A DNA stretch of 64,000 bases. Source: Clostridiaceae bacterium (lineage in GTDB: Bacteria; Bacillota; Clostridia; Clostridiales; Clostridiaceae). The notes under the pieces were generated by a model. It did not search any database, was not told the DNA's origin, and saw only the letters and a program-made list of their open reading frames with translations. The stretch is from the NCBI GenBank assembly GCA_902363375.1, contig CABIZX010000003.1, forward strand, positions 250,097-314,096, in the 5' to 3' direction. Shown one piece after another: positions 56,020 to 64,000 of this stretch (position 1 is the stretch's first letter; every line of letters begins with the position of its first letter). The position numbers and the translations under genes are program-made.

Positions 56020-56050
56020 AAAGGCATAGCTTTAAGCTATGTCTTTTTTA
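56018..56050. terminator. Terminator after pglZ
   Basis: AAAAGGCATAGC ... GCTATGTCTTTTTT hairpin, closing the island. Confidence 0.8.
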
Positions 56051-56428
56051 ATATGTGCTTGGTATTAAATTTAGAAATATTAAATGGTAAGAGTTGTATA
56101 CTAGAAGTTGAAGTATTTTGCTTGGAGCATTTTTAATAGATAATTTATAAATCAGATTGATATTATGATGTAATAAGAGTTTTTTAAAAGTATAAGTAAC
56201 ACCATTTTTAGTTGTTTTTAAAGTGCCACTAGACAAATTCCAAGTATATAATTTTAATATATTCTCTAGCTTTTCAATATCTTTAGCGGTGGTTTTAGAA
56301 GTATTAATATTAAGAGTACATACCTTTATGTTTTTACAATGAGAAGTAGAAAAAATTAAGAATATTTTGTTTGAGTCATGGTGATAAAAATAAATCTTAT
56401 TTAAAAGATTTAAAATATTTATTTTCAC
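56048..56428 (-). CDS. Uncertain leftward ORF next to pglZ
   Basis: 126 codons on the - strand. The part TAKDIEKLENILKLYTWNLSSGTLKTTKNGVTYTFKKLLLHHN resembles the N-terminal region found before HNH domains in some phage-type endonucleases, but no HNH motif follows and there is no clear ribosome site. It may be a gene remnant. Confidence 0.3.
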   Translation of the reverse strand: MKINILNLLNKIYFYHHDSNKIFLIFSTSHCKNIKVCTLNINTSKTTAKDIEKLENILKLYTWNLSSGTLKTTKNGVTYTFKKLLLHHNINLIYKLSIKNAPSKILQLLVYNSYHLIFLNLIPSTY

Positions 56429-56688
56429 TAGTAAGGTCTTTTAATATTGGCAATAAAAATATCTCCCTAAAGATATAACTTCTAGTTGTATAATATTAAG
56501 CTAATTATATTTTTGTTACAATTAAATTAGATATCCAAGTTAATATAGTAAGAGGAGAATAGACTTACTAATTAGAGTTGTAGATAACGGATTTATATGT
56601 GATCATAAGGTGGATAGTAGACTATGGACTAATCAAATAAAAAAATATAAGGAATGTTTCATTATTAAGTGAATATGGAGGGATGTTA
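56429..56688. other. Intergenic region with a possible gene tail
   Basis: Frame ...LLIRVVDNGFICDHKVDSRLWTNQIK... is open from about 56560 to the stop at 56671 without ATG. The family A/B hairpins are absent here. Confidence 0.3.
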
Positions 56689-57528
56689 ATGTATAATCCA
56701 AAGGAAATCAGTAAATTTTATAACAATTATGGTGAGAGGGAGTGGCAGAGACTAGATATGACACCTTATGATAGGATTAATTATTACCTTCATATGGATT
56801 TTCTTAAGGGCTTTATAGGAAAAGGAAAGAAGATACTAGATGCTGGCTGTGGAGCTGGTAGATTTAGTGTGGAGCTTGCAAAGTTAGAAAATAGAGTTAC
56901 TTTATTTGATATATCTAAAGAGCAGTTAAATATTGCAGAAGATAAATTAAAAGAAAATGACTTAATGAGCTATGTAGATGGTATCATAAATGGAGATTTA
57001 GCTGACTTATCAGTTTTTGAGGATAACACTTTTGATACAGTTATTTGTTATGGTGCACCGCTTAATTATCTTTTAGATAATGCGGAGAAAGCTGTTAAAG
57101 AATTAGTTAGAGTCACTAAACCAAGAGGACAAGTTTTAGTTAGTGTAAATAGTAAATGGGGAGTAATAAGAACTCAACTAGGAAGAGAAGACTTTGACTA
57201 TGTATCTTTCTTTGGAAAGCCGGATTATTGGTATATAAATGAAGTTGTAGAAACTGGGGATTTACCAAAGCATGAGCTAGTAGCTCATCCTGAAAGACAC
57301 TTCTTTGAAGCTGAAGAATTAGAAAGCTTATTACTAAAGAGTGGATTAGGAAATATAACTTTAGGTGGAAGTCCATGTATATCTAGTGGCTTTAGAAAAG
57401 CCGTAAATGATATTGAAAAGGATGAAGTAGCATGGAATACTTTACTTGAAATAGAGCTGAAATCTTACTGCAAAAGAACCCTAGCTGATAATGGAGAGTT
57501 TTTACTAGCTAGAGGAATTAAGTTATAA
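56689..57528 (+). CDS. SAM-dependent methyltransferase
   Basis: 279 residues from ATG 56689; GGAGGG lies right against ATG 56683, so the second ATG is better spaced. Motif I is ILDAGCGAGRFSVEL, then LFDISKEQLNIAEDKL and the UbiE-like IICYGAPLNYLLDN. Class I methyltransferase of small molecules; substrate unknown. It is not part of BREX, being behind a terminator. Confidence 0.85.
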   Translation: MYNPKEISKFYNNYGEREWQRLDMTPYDRINYYLHMDFLKGFIGKGKKILDAGCGAGRFSVELAKLENRVTLFDISKEQLNIAEDKLKENDLMSYVDGIINGDLADLSVFEDNTFDTVICYGAPLNYLLDNAEKAVKELVRVTKPRGQVLVSVNSKWGVIRTQLGREDFDYVSFFGKPDYWYINEVVETGDLPKHELVAHPERHFFEAEELESLLLKSGLGNITLGGSPCISSGFRKAVNDIEKDEVAWNTLLEIELKSYCKRTLADNGEFLLARGIKL

Positions 57529-57572
57529 ACAAAGTAAAAGAAATTATATAAAAATATATTATTATTCTTATA

Positions 57573-57625
57573 CAAACCAATAGAGGATGCACTTATATTA
57601 TTAAAGTACATCCTCTATTGGTTTA
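57573..57625. terminator. Bidirectional terminator
   Basis: Perfect stem AAACCAATAGAGGATG / CATCCTCTATTGGTTT between convergent genes. Confidence 0.9.
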
Positions 57626-57660
57626 TTTAAATTATTTTTAAGAAAGGCAATTTTATAGAA

Positions 57661-58683
57661 TTAGATTTCTACTTCAAACATCCAGCCTTCTGGTGCTTCT
57701 ACATCACCAGTTTGAATTCCTACTAATGTATTATAAAGTTTCTTAGTTACAGGACCAACTTCTGTTTCGCTGTAGAAAACGTGTTTTTCTCCGTTATGTT
57801 GAATTGCACCGATTGGAGTGATTACTGCAGCAGTACCGCAAGCTCCAGCTTCAGTGAATTCATCTAATTTATCAACAAGTACATCTCTTTCTTCAACCTT
57901 CATACCTAGGTTATGTTCAGCTAAGTATAATAAAGATCTCTTAGTTATACTTGGTAATATAGATAAAGATTTAGGTGTAATAAATTTATTATCTTTAGTG
58001 ATTCCAAAGAAGTTTGCAGCACCTACTTCTTCAATTTTTGTATGAGTTGCTGGGTCTAGATATATACAATCTGCAAATCCAGCTTTAACTGCGTCTGCAT
58101 GAGGTAATAAGCTTCCAGCATAGTTACCACCAACTTTAGCAGCACCAGTTCCCATAGGAGCAGCTCTGTCAAATTCAGAAGTAATAAAGTTTACTGGAGT
58201 CATTCCGCCCTTGAAGTATGGTCCAACAGGCATACAGAAGATTCCAAATATATATTCGCTAGCAGGACGAACACCGATGTTGTCTCCTACTCCAATTACA
58301 TAAGGTCTAAGATAGAATGTAGCACCACTTCCGTATGGTGGAATAAGTCTTTCATTTGCTTTAACAACTCTTCTGCAAGCATCTAAGAAAAACTCTACTG
58401 GTACTTCGGGCATTAAAATTCTTCTACAACTTTCATTTAATCTTTTAGCGTTTTGGTCAGGTCTGAATAAGTAAACTTTTCCATCCTTGTGAGTATATGC
58501 TTTTAATCCTTCAAAGCATTGTTGTCCATAATGTAGGCAAGTTGAACCTTGACTAATTGTTATTTTGTCATCATCAACTAGATTGCCTCCATCCCATTGT
58601 CCATCTTTATAATGAGAAATAAAGTTAAAATCTGCTTTTAGGTAACTAAAACCTAATTCACCCCAATTGATCTCTGCTTTCAT
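57661..58683 (-). CDS. ilvE: Branched-chain amino acid aminotransferase
   Basis: 340 residues, fold-type IV PLP enzyme. The PLP Lys is in [15 protein letters not shown] and the substrate site in [36 protein letters not shown] is characteristic. Transfers amino groups between glutamate and the keto acids of Leu/Ile/Val. Class II (about 340-residue) type. RBS GGAGG. I see no T-box in its 290-base upstream region. Confidence 0.95.
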   Translation of the reverse strand: MKAEINWGELGFSYLKADFNFISHYKDGQWDGGNLVDDDKITISQGSTCLHYGQQCFEGLKAYTHKDGKVYLFRPDQNAKRLNESCRRILMPEVPVEFFLDACRRVVKANERLIPPYGSGATFYLRPYVIGVGDNIGVRPASEYIFGIFCMPVGPYFKGGMTPVNFITSEFDRAAPMGTGAAKVGGNYAGSLLPHADAVKAGFADCIYLDPATHTKIEEVGAANFFGITKDNKFITPKSLSILPSITKRSLLYLAEHNLGMKVEERDVLVDKLDEFTEAGACGTAAVITPIGAIQHNGEKHVFYSETEVGPVTKKLYNTLVGIQTGDVEAPEGWMFEVEI

Positions 58684-58974
58684 TATAATACCTCCTACTT
58701 ATACGCTTTAAACCTTTACATTTTAAAAATTAAAAATATTTAGTCAAGGGTTAATGATAAATGTTTTTAAGGTTTATTATTATATCTATATTACTATACT
58801 ATCATTAGTTGAAAAAATATGAAAGGTCTTAAGGAAAAATCTATTGTAGAAATTTATAATAATTTTATATTAATAGCATAAATGAGGATAATATGAAATT
58901 GAAATTCTACTTATTTACATACAAGAAAATAAGCCCTATAATCTATAATAATGGTATAATTAGGGGGGGAGTAA

Positions 58975-59868
58975 ATGTTAGACCAAAGAAGTTTAAAATC
59001 TTTAAGAAGTTTTGCTACGGTGATGCTATTAATTAGTATAGCAATTAATGGCTTATTAGTATTACAGAGCTTAGGCTATGGCTTTAACTTTATATTAGGA
59101 ATAACTATATTAGACTACATAAAATTTTGTAGTTTTGCTTTATTATTTGTATCCTTTGGGAGCATATATAATAAAGCAAAAAATCTATCTCAAGAAGTTA
59201 AAGATGGTATGAGATCCAAAATGAGATTGATGATATTAGGAATTCTGCTTTTTATTATCTATATTGCTTTTGTGGCAATAGTAATCAAGGATATATATTT
59301 TGTTATAGCTGGATTTATAATGCTAGGAATATATGTAGATATAGTAATACTTACTGAGAAAATTATAGCTTTAGGCCTTAATGACCATAAGATGAAGTGG
59401 AGAGCAGCGGTGGAGGGAATAGAATATAATGAAGAAGGAAGTAGTATACTATGGAGGTTTAAGCTGTGGTTTACTCCTTTTGAAAGAGTCCCTTTTGAAA
59501 AGAGGTCTATTGGAGGCTTTAATATTTTTGCTGCCATATTTTTCATGTATGCATTAACGCAGATGAGAGAAATACAGTTAGGTAGTATTATAATTTTACT
59601 AATAACAGCTAAAGCAGCTTTATCAATTCTAGAATATATTCTAGGATTATACACATCTTTAACTGGAGTCTGTACTGGAATAGAACATATTCCAAGTGAT
59701 AGAGGAAGGTCTGAATATTGGAGAGTATATATTACAGATTTTAAAAAGAAAAGAGAAGTAACCTATAGAAGTTACACCTATCCTTTCCTTCCCGATGATG
59801 GCAAAGTTAAAGTTACCCATGGCATATTCTCTAAGAATGTAATTTTAATTAATGATAGACCAATTTAA
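58975..59868 (+). CDS. Hypothetical multi-pass membrane protein
   Basis: 297 residues with about six TMs (17-40, 40-60, 85-105, 105-125, 180-200, 205-225) and a soluble C-terminus (IEHIPSDRGRSEYWRVYITDFKKKREVTYRSYTYP). Start behind TAGGGGGGGAG; promoter TGGTATAAT 17 bases earlier. No family recognised. Confidence 0.6.
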   Translation: MLDQRSLKSLRSFATVMLLISIAINGLLVLQSLGYGFNFILGITILDYIKFCSFALLFVSFGSIYNKAKNLSQEVKDGMRSKMRLMILGILLFIIYIAFVAIVIKDIYFVIAGFIMLGIYVDIVILTEKIIALGLNDHKMKWRAAVEGIEYNEEGSSILWRFKLWFTPFERVPFEKRSIGGFNIFAAIFFMYALTQMREIQLGSIIILLITAKAALSILEYILGLYTSLTGVCTGIEHIPSDRGRSEYWRVYITDFKKKREVTYRSYTYPFLPDDGKVKVTHGIFSKNVILINDRPI

Positions 59869-60034
59869 TTATATAAAATATTATATGTAAGATTTAGCAA
59901 AGAAATTAATCTATAATCCTTATTATAATCTACATTAAGGGGCGATACAGATTTAGAAGCTTAATTGAAGTATACAGTGTTATATATAATTATATAAATA
60001 TAAATAGATAAACCTATAAATAGGAGTTTTGAAA

Positions 60035-60126
60035 AAAGGTTTTGCAATCTGCTAATCTATAGTTTAAAGATGTTATAATGTACAAGTTTAAACTTTTTTT
60101 AGATTAGGTTATTTTGCAAAACCTTT
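60035..60126. repeat. Nested 92-bp palindromic element
   Basis: Outer arms AAAGGTTTTGCAA / TTGCAAAACCTTT, inner arms CTAATCTA / TAGATTAG and AGTTTAAA / TTTAAACT, with TGTTATAAT in the loop. Located between convergent genes and could terminate both. Confidence 0.65.
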
Positions 60127-60137
60127 ATTTTATGAAA

Positions 60138-60806
60138 TTAAAATAATTTTTTAAAACAGCTCTTACATATGATGGTTTTTCCTTTATTACAAGACATTAT
60201 GTTGTCCTTTGAAACAGTCTTTAGACAAACCTCACAGATTTGTTTAGAATTTTTACTAGAGTTAGTAACATTATCATCTTCTTTGGCCTTTCTGCATAGG
60301 CTTTGTGTACTTACGCCATCCAAGGCTTTATTTTTTTTATTGCTAGGTGGTTCATAATTTATTACGGGTTTTTTATCTTCTAATTTAACTATTTTATAAT
60401 CCATGGCATAGGAGCTTTCTCCAAAGAGTTCAAGCTCAAAGCGAGGATTTTCTTTATCATAGAATTCTTCAATAATAAGTCTTCTTACTTGGGCATCATT
60501 TATAATAAGTCCACTTTTTTCAACCCCATCTAGAATACTTTTAGTTATGTTGTTTGTATCTGGATGACGCTTTTCACTTTTATAATAAACCTTAAGAACG
60601 GCTATAAGAGCCTCTGTAAGAGTTATACTTGGATTCTGAATCCTACATTCATAGGCTATTTCTTCTTCATATAGTGCGTATCTATCATGATATTTTCCAG
60701 TATTATAGGGTAAAATAGCCCTATTGTTGGCATTGAAAAGTTTAAAGTTAGATTTAGAAATTGGTGATCCTTTTACCACAACTTTAGCATAGTTAACATC
60801 CTTCAT
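60138..60806 (-). CDS. RusA-like Holliday junction resolvase with zinc-ribbon tail
   Basis: 222 residues. HPDTNNITKSILDGVEKSGLIINDAQVRRLII is the RusA signature, with the acidic residues HPDxxN and DAQV that coordinate Mg2+. The last 35 residues form a CEVC-CK-CKSCF zinc ribbon, absent in classic RusA. Resolves four-way junctions. Phage-type gene, alone here. RBS AGAGGAAG. Confidence 0.75.
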   Translation of the reverse strand: MKDVNYAKVVVKGSPISKSNFKLFNANNRAILPYNTGKYHDRYALYEEEIAYECRIQNPSITLTEALIAVLKVYYKSEKRHPDTNNITKSILDGVEKSGLIINDAQVRRLIIEEFYDKENPRFELELFGESSYAMDYKIVKLEDKKPVINYEPPSNKKNKALDGVSTQSLCRKAKEDDNVTNSSKNSKQICEVCLKTVSKDNIMSCNKGKTIICKSCFKKLF

Positions 60807-60849
60807 TTTACTTCCTCTTTCTATGATTGTGTGATTAATAACAGGTCTG

Positions 60850-60959
60850 AGGCATCTTCAAAAAATAAATAAGTCAGAATGCTCGTCTATTTTGTATTAT
60901 CTGATGACTACCCGCTCTAATACTCCCATCTTTGACTTGCTATTTATTTTCAGATGCCT
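60850..60959. repeat. MITE-like inverted repeat element (110 bp)
   Basis: GGCATCTTCAAAAAATAAATAAGTC on one side is met by its imperfect inverse (GACTTGCTATTTATTTTCAGATGCC) at the other, with a non-coding centre of about 60 bp. Looks like a dispersed non-autonomous element. Confidence 0.55.
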
Positions 60960-61056
60960 AAAATAACTTTATTGAATAAATATTATTATACCATAAGAAC
61001 GGATGTTTGAGTAAAATAAAATATTTTAATTAGGGATTATATTATTTTATATGGTT

Positions 61057-61614
61057 TTAAAACAATATTCCTGCAATACCTGAGAGTATCATTGCTACCA
61101 TAGGGTTTAGTTTAAACTTTCTAAGTAGAAGGAGACAGAGTGCAAAAATAATTACAGATTTTATTTGAAGGCTCATTTCTGCTAAGTTCCATGTTGAAGT
61201 TCCTAGGAAGGAAAGCATTAGTATAGTACCAGCAGAAGATGCGATAAGTCCTATGGAAGCTGAACGAAGTCCTCTTAAAATATTTGAAATATTTTTAGAT
61301 TCATCATGACTCTGAAAAAATTTATATAAAAATAGAGAGATGAAAAAGCCTGATATAATACATCCTAAGGTAGCTACAATGGCACCAAAAGTTCCACTAA
61401 TTTGAATGCCTACAAAGGTTGAAGTATTAACGGCTAGAGGTCCAGGGGTCATTTGAGATATGGTAATGATATCTGTGAATTCTTGCATGGTAAGCCAGTT
61501 ATATTTCTCTACTACTTGTTCTTGTATTAATGGAATAGTTGCATATCCTCCACCTATACTAAAGAAGCCTATTTGTAGAAAGCTAAGAAAAAGTTTAAAA
61601 ATAGAGTTATACAT
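61057..61614 (-). CDS. Chromate transporter half-protein
   Basis: 185 residues, about five to six TMs, with GFFSIGGGYATIPLI and MTPGPLAVNTSTFVG, the CHR-domain signatures. Short-chain (half-size) CHR proteins come in pairs and form a heterodimer; its partner is 11 bases upstream. Annotated transport of chromate/sulfate is by family. Confidence 0.85.
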   Translation of the reverse strand: MYNSIFKLFLSFLQIGFFSIGGGYATIPLIQEQVVEKYNWLTMQEFTDIITISQMTPGPLAVNTSTFVGIQISGTFGAIVATLGCIISGFFISLFLYKFFQSHDESKNISNILRGLRSASIGLIASSAGTILMLSFLGTSTWNLAEMSLQIKSVIIFALCLLLLRKFKLNPMVAMILSGIAGILF

Positions 61615-61625
61615 AAACCTTCCTC

Positions 61626-62189
61626 CTAAAATTTATTTTTAAAGATGAGACAAAGGATAACGGAGCTTAGTAGAATCACCATAACGTTTATATTAAAAAC
61701 AAAACTAGCTATGAAAACTATAGGAATCATTAAAGAAAGTAGGGTATTTTTTTCTTTTGTAACAGTCTGAATCATGGTTACCACTAAATCTACAATTAAG
61801 GCAGCAACTCCTGCTTCCATTCCCTTTAATATAGCTGAAATAGTGGCATTATCACGAAAAAAGACATAGCAGGTAGAAATTAAAGATAGTATTATAAGGG
61901 GAGGAAGTACAGCGGAAATACAGCTGATAACAGCACCTAAAAAGCCAGCTATGCGATATCCTGATAATACGGATAGATTTACAGCTATGGCTCCAGGAGA
62001 AGACTGAGCTATTGCTGCCATGTTTAGTAACTCTTCTTCACTAAAGTATTGTTTTTTCTCAACAAAGTATTTACGAATCATAGGAATTACTACATAACCT
62101 CCTCCAAAGGTGAAGGCACTAATGAAGAAGTTAACTCCAAAAAGCCAAAGACAAGTTTTATATTTTGAATTTTTATTTAAATAATTCAT
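61626..62189 (-). CDS. Chromate transporter half-protein
   Basis: 187 residues, with FGVNFFISAFTFGGGYVVIPMI and AQSSPGAIAVNLSVLSG of the CHR domain. First of the pair; both must be present for half-size transporters. Divergent from the LysR gene; the palindrome at 62267 may regulate it. Confidence 0.85.
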   Translation of the reverse strand: MNYLNKNSKYKTCLWLFGVNFFISAFTFGGGYVVIPMIRKYFVEKKQYFSEEELLNMAAIAQSSPGAIAVNLSVLSGYRIAGFLGAVISCISAVLPPLIILSLISTCYVFFRDNATISAILKGMEAGVAALIVDLVVTMIQTVTKEKNTLLSLMIPIVFIASFVFNINVMVILLSSVILCLIFKNKF

Positions 62190-62266
62190 GGAATCCCCCT
62201 TTCTGCGACTTACACAATTATATTACTTGTACATAGATAAAGAAAATGATAAAATTTTATGAAATA

Positions 62267-62284
62267 CATTACTAAAAAGTAATG
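62267..62284. promoter_or_regulatory. Palindrome in the divergent LysR/chr region
   Basis: CATTACT-AAAA-AGTAATG; T-N11-A-like and directly before the LysR gene, a candidate operator. Confidence 0.5.
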
Positions 62285-62303
62285 TAAAGGGGTGAGATTT
62301 ATA

Positions 62304-63185
62304 ATGAACTTGAGGCAGATGCATATTTTTAAAGAGGTATGTGAAGAGTTAAGCTTTACTAAGACAGCAAAAAAGTTATATATGACACAGCCAGCAGTTT
62401 CTCATGTTATAAGTGATTTAGAAGAGGAGATAGGTGGAAAACTTTTTGAGCGAATCGGGAGAAAAATCTATCTTACGGGAACTGGGGAAATACTACTGCA
62501 TAAGGTAGTTAGGATAATTGAACTTCATGAGGATTTAGAAAATGGCTTTAAAGACCAGGAGGAATTAGTAACTATTCGAATTGGCTCTAGCATTACTATT
62601 GCTAACTTTTGGCTTCAAAGGTGGATTAAGGAGTGGAGAAAAAAATATGAAAGAACTCCATTAAAGATTCAAGTAGATAGTGCTGCTAATATTGAAGAAA
62701 AATTGTTAAATAATGAAATAGATATTGCACTAATGGAGGGAGCTATTCATAATAAACAACTTATCAGTCATGAGGTTTCTTCTTATGAAATGTCAGTGAT
62801 ATGTTCCTCTGATCACGATTTTGCTAAAAGTGGAAGGTCAGAAATCACCGTAGAAGAGTTTGTAACGCAGCCACTACTACTTAGAGAGAAGGGGTCTGCC
62901 ATAAGGGATACCCTTGATAGTGCTTTATTACTTAAGCATATTTATGTGGACCCTGTGATGACAAGTGTAAATTCACAAGCTCTTATTCAGGCTGTAAAGT
63001 GTAATTTTGGAGTAAGTGTTCTTCCAGATTTACTTGTTACGCAACAAGTTAAAGAAGGAGATATAGTAAAATTATCTATTAAGGATATGAGGCTTTTCAA
63101 TTATAACTCTATTTGTTATCATCAAGATAAGTATTTATCCAAACCGTTGCAGTGGTTCATTGATTGTTGTATAAGAATTAAGTAA
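62304..63185 (+). CDS. LysR-family transcriptional regulator
   Basis: 293 residues from ATG 62304 (AAAGGGGTG ahead; GTG 62292 is within the site). HTH FTKTAKKLYMTQPAVSHVISDLEEEIGGKLFERIGRKIYLT is standard. Probably regulates the divergent chromate transporter pair. Confidence 0.9.
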   Translation: MNLRQMHIFKEVCEELSFTKTAKKLYMTQPAVSHVISDLEEEIGGKLFERIGRKIYLTGTGEILLHKVVRIIELHEDLENGFKDQEELVTIRIGSSITIANFWLQRWIKEWRKKYERTPLKIQVDSAANIEEKLLNNEIDIALMEGAIHNKQLISHEVSSYEMSVICSSDHDFAKSGRSEITVEEFVTQPLLLREKGSAIRDTLDSALLLKHIYVDPVMTSVNSQALIQAVKCNFGVSVLPDLLVTQQVKEGDIVKLSIKDMRLFNYNSICYHQDKYLSKPLQWFIDCCIRIK

Positions 63186-63369
63186 AAGATGTGTAATAAA
63201 ACTTTAAAAAGTGATAAAATGTATGAAGTAATCACATTTGTTGATATAATTGTTCAAATATGTGGACATATTATTTTAATATGTGGATAAGTTTAAGTTA
63301 TTATAATAAAGTACAAACTTTAAATATAACTTTCATAATAGATAAATTATTTAAAAGTAGGTGAAAAAT

Positions 63370-64000
63370 ATGAAAGAAGCAAAGGAAATGAAAGAAAATT
63401 TTAAGATACTTGCTATAGAGTCAAGTTGTGATGAAACAGCAGCATCAGTAGTTGTTAATGGTAGAGAAGTTTTATCTAATGTTATAGCTTCTCAAATTGA
63501 TATACATAAAAAGTTTGGTGGAGTTGTACCAGAGGTAGCTTCAAGAATGCATATAGAGGCAATCAGTGCTGTAGTTGAAGAAGCACTTACAGAAGCAAAT
63601 CTGACTTTTGAAGATATAGATGCAGTAGGGGTTACCTATGGACCAGGTCTTGTTGGAGCTTTACTTGTAGGACTTCAATATGCTAAGGCTTTAGCTTATG
63701 GACTTAATATTCCGTTAATTGGAGTAAACCATATTGAAGGCCATATAAGTGCTAACTTCATTGAACATAAGGATCTAAAACCTCCTTTTGTTACTTTAGT
63801 TGTTTCAGGAGGACATACTTTTATTGTTCATATGAAAGACTATGGTGTTTTTGAAGTTTTAGGAGAAACTAGAGATGATGCAGCAGGAGAAGCCTATGAT
63901 AAAGTGGCTAGAGCTATAGGTCTTGGATATCCTGGTGGGCCTAAAATTGATAAGATTGCAAAAGAAGGAAATGAGAATGCTATTAAATTCCCAAGGGCAA
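63370..64000 (+). CDS. tsaD: tRNA threonylcarbamoyladenosine transferase TsaD, N-terminal part
   Basis: Open to the window's end. [19 protein letters not shown] (metal-binding HxxxH) and VSGGHT match TsaD/Gcp. Transfers threonylcarbamoyl to A37 of ANN-decoding tRNAs, an essential step with TsaB/E. A start AGGTG-led at ATG 63370. Truncated by the window edge. Confidence 0.95.
   Translation, partial: MKEAKEMKENFKILAIESSCDETAASVVVNGREVLSNVIASQIDIHKKFGGVVPEVASRMHIEAISAVVEEALTEANLTFEDIDAVGVTYGPGLVGALLVGLQYAKALAYGLNIPLIGVNHIEGHISANFIEHKDLKPPFVTLVVSGGHTFIVHMKDYGVFEVLGETRDDAAGEAYDKVARAIGLGYPGGPKIDKIAKEGNENAIKFPRA

Noticed and set aside
58684..58974. T-box leader upstream of ilvE
   Set aside because: No T-box core or antiterminator sequence seen in the - strand leader; only AT-rich DNA.
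1..64000. rRNA or complete tRNA genes
   Set aside because: No 16S/23S/5S-like stretch and no complete cloverleaf recognised; only the D-arm-like 12-mer near 4665.

Overview
The window is very AT-rich, with Shine-Dalgarno-led genes of clostridial type: radical-SAM RiPP genes, FtsX/ABC exporters, HxlR, ArsR, UviB-like, DUF2922/DUF1659 and EFR1 ferredoxin proteins, plus many short intrinsic terminators. It looks like a chromosomal segment of a Clostridium-like Firmicute. Conserved chromosomal genes (ilvE, tsaD) lie at the right end and accessory genes fill the rest.

Layout. 1-4165: tail of a radical-SAM maturase, a small partner, a Cys-rich precursor peptide and an FtsX/ATPase exporter, together a RiPP locus. 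4715-12254: small regulatory and accessory genes (PPOX/HxlR pair, DinB-like protein, two APH-fold kinases, P-loop kinase, nucleotidyltransferase, HAD, DUF4180), with a decayed acetyltransferase. 12453-14134: arsenic operon arsR-arsC-arsM; arsM has an in-frame TGA at a conserved arsenic-binding Cys position followed by a bSECIS-like hairpin, so it is a candidate selenoprotein. 14482-21798: scattered accessory genes. 21930-25966: phage-like genes (DUF2922, DUF1659, UviB, replication initiator, DnaB helicase). 26267-30484: DUF2712 secreted protein with a multi-subunit ABC-2 transporter. 30622-36791: zinc-ribbon/TcaA-like membrane proteins, a GH3 hexosaminidase and a lipoprotein. 37140-38885: GNAT and an XRE-TPR regulator.

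39183-56019 is a defence island and the main feature. It is a type 1-like BREX operon (brxA, brxB, brxC, pglX, pglZ) without a visible brxL. A complete type II-C CRISPR-Cas system (tracrRNA, cas9, cas1, cas2, 12-repeat array) lies precisely between pglX and pglZ. The tracrRNA is read on the + strand, so crRNAs must come from the - strand. Each repeat ends, in crRNA sense, in a perfect extended -10 element, so each crRNA can be transcribed from its own repeat. The last repeat is degenerate only in its tracr-pairing half and keeps the promoter half. BREX methylation/exclusion and Cas9 cleavage would therefore be inherited together.

56689-64000: a methyltransferase, ilvE, a membrane protein, a RusA-like resolvase, two palindromic intergenic elements, a paired chromate transporter with a divergent LysR regulator, and the start of tsaD.
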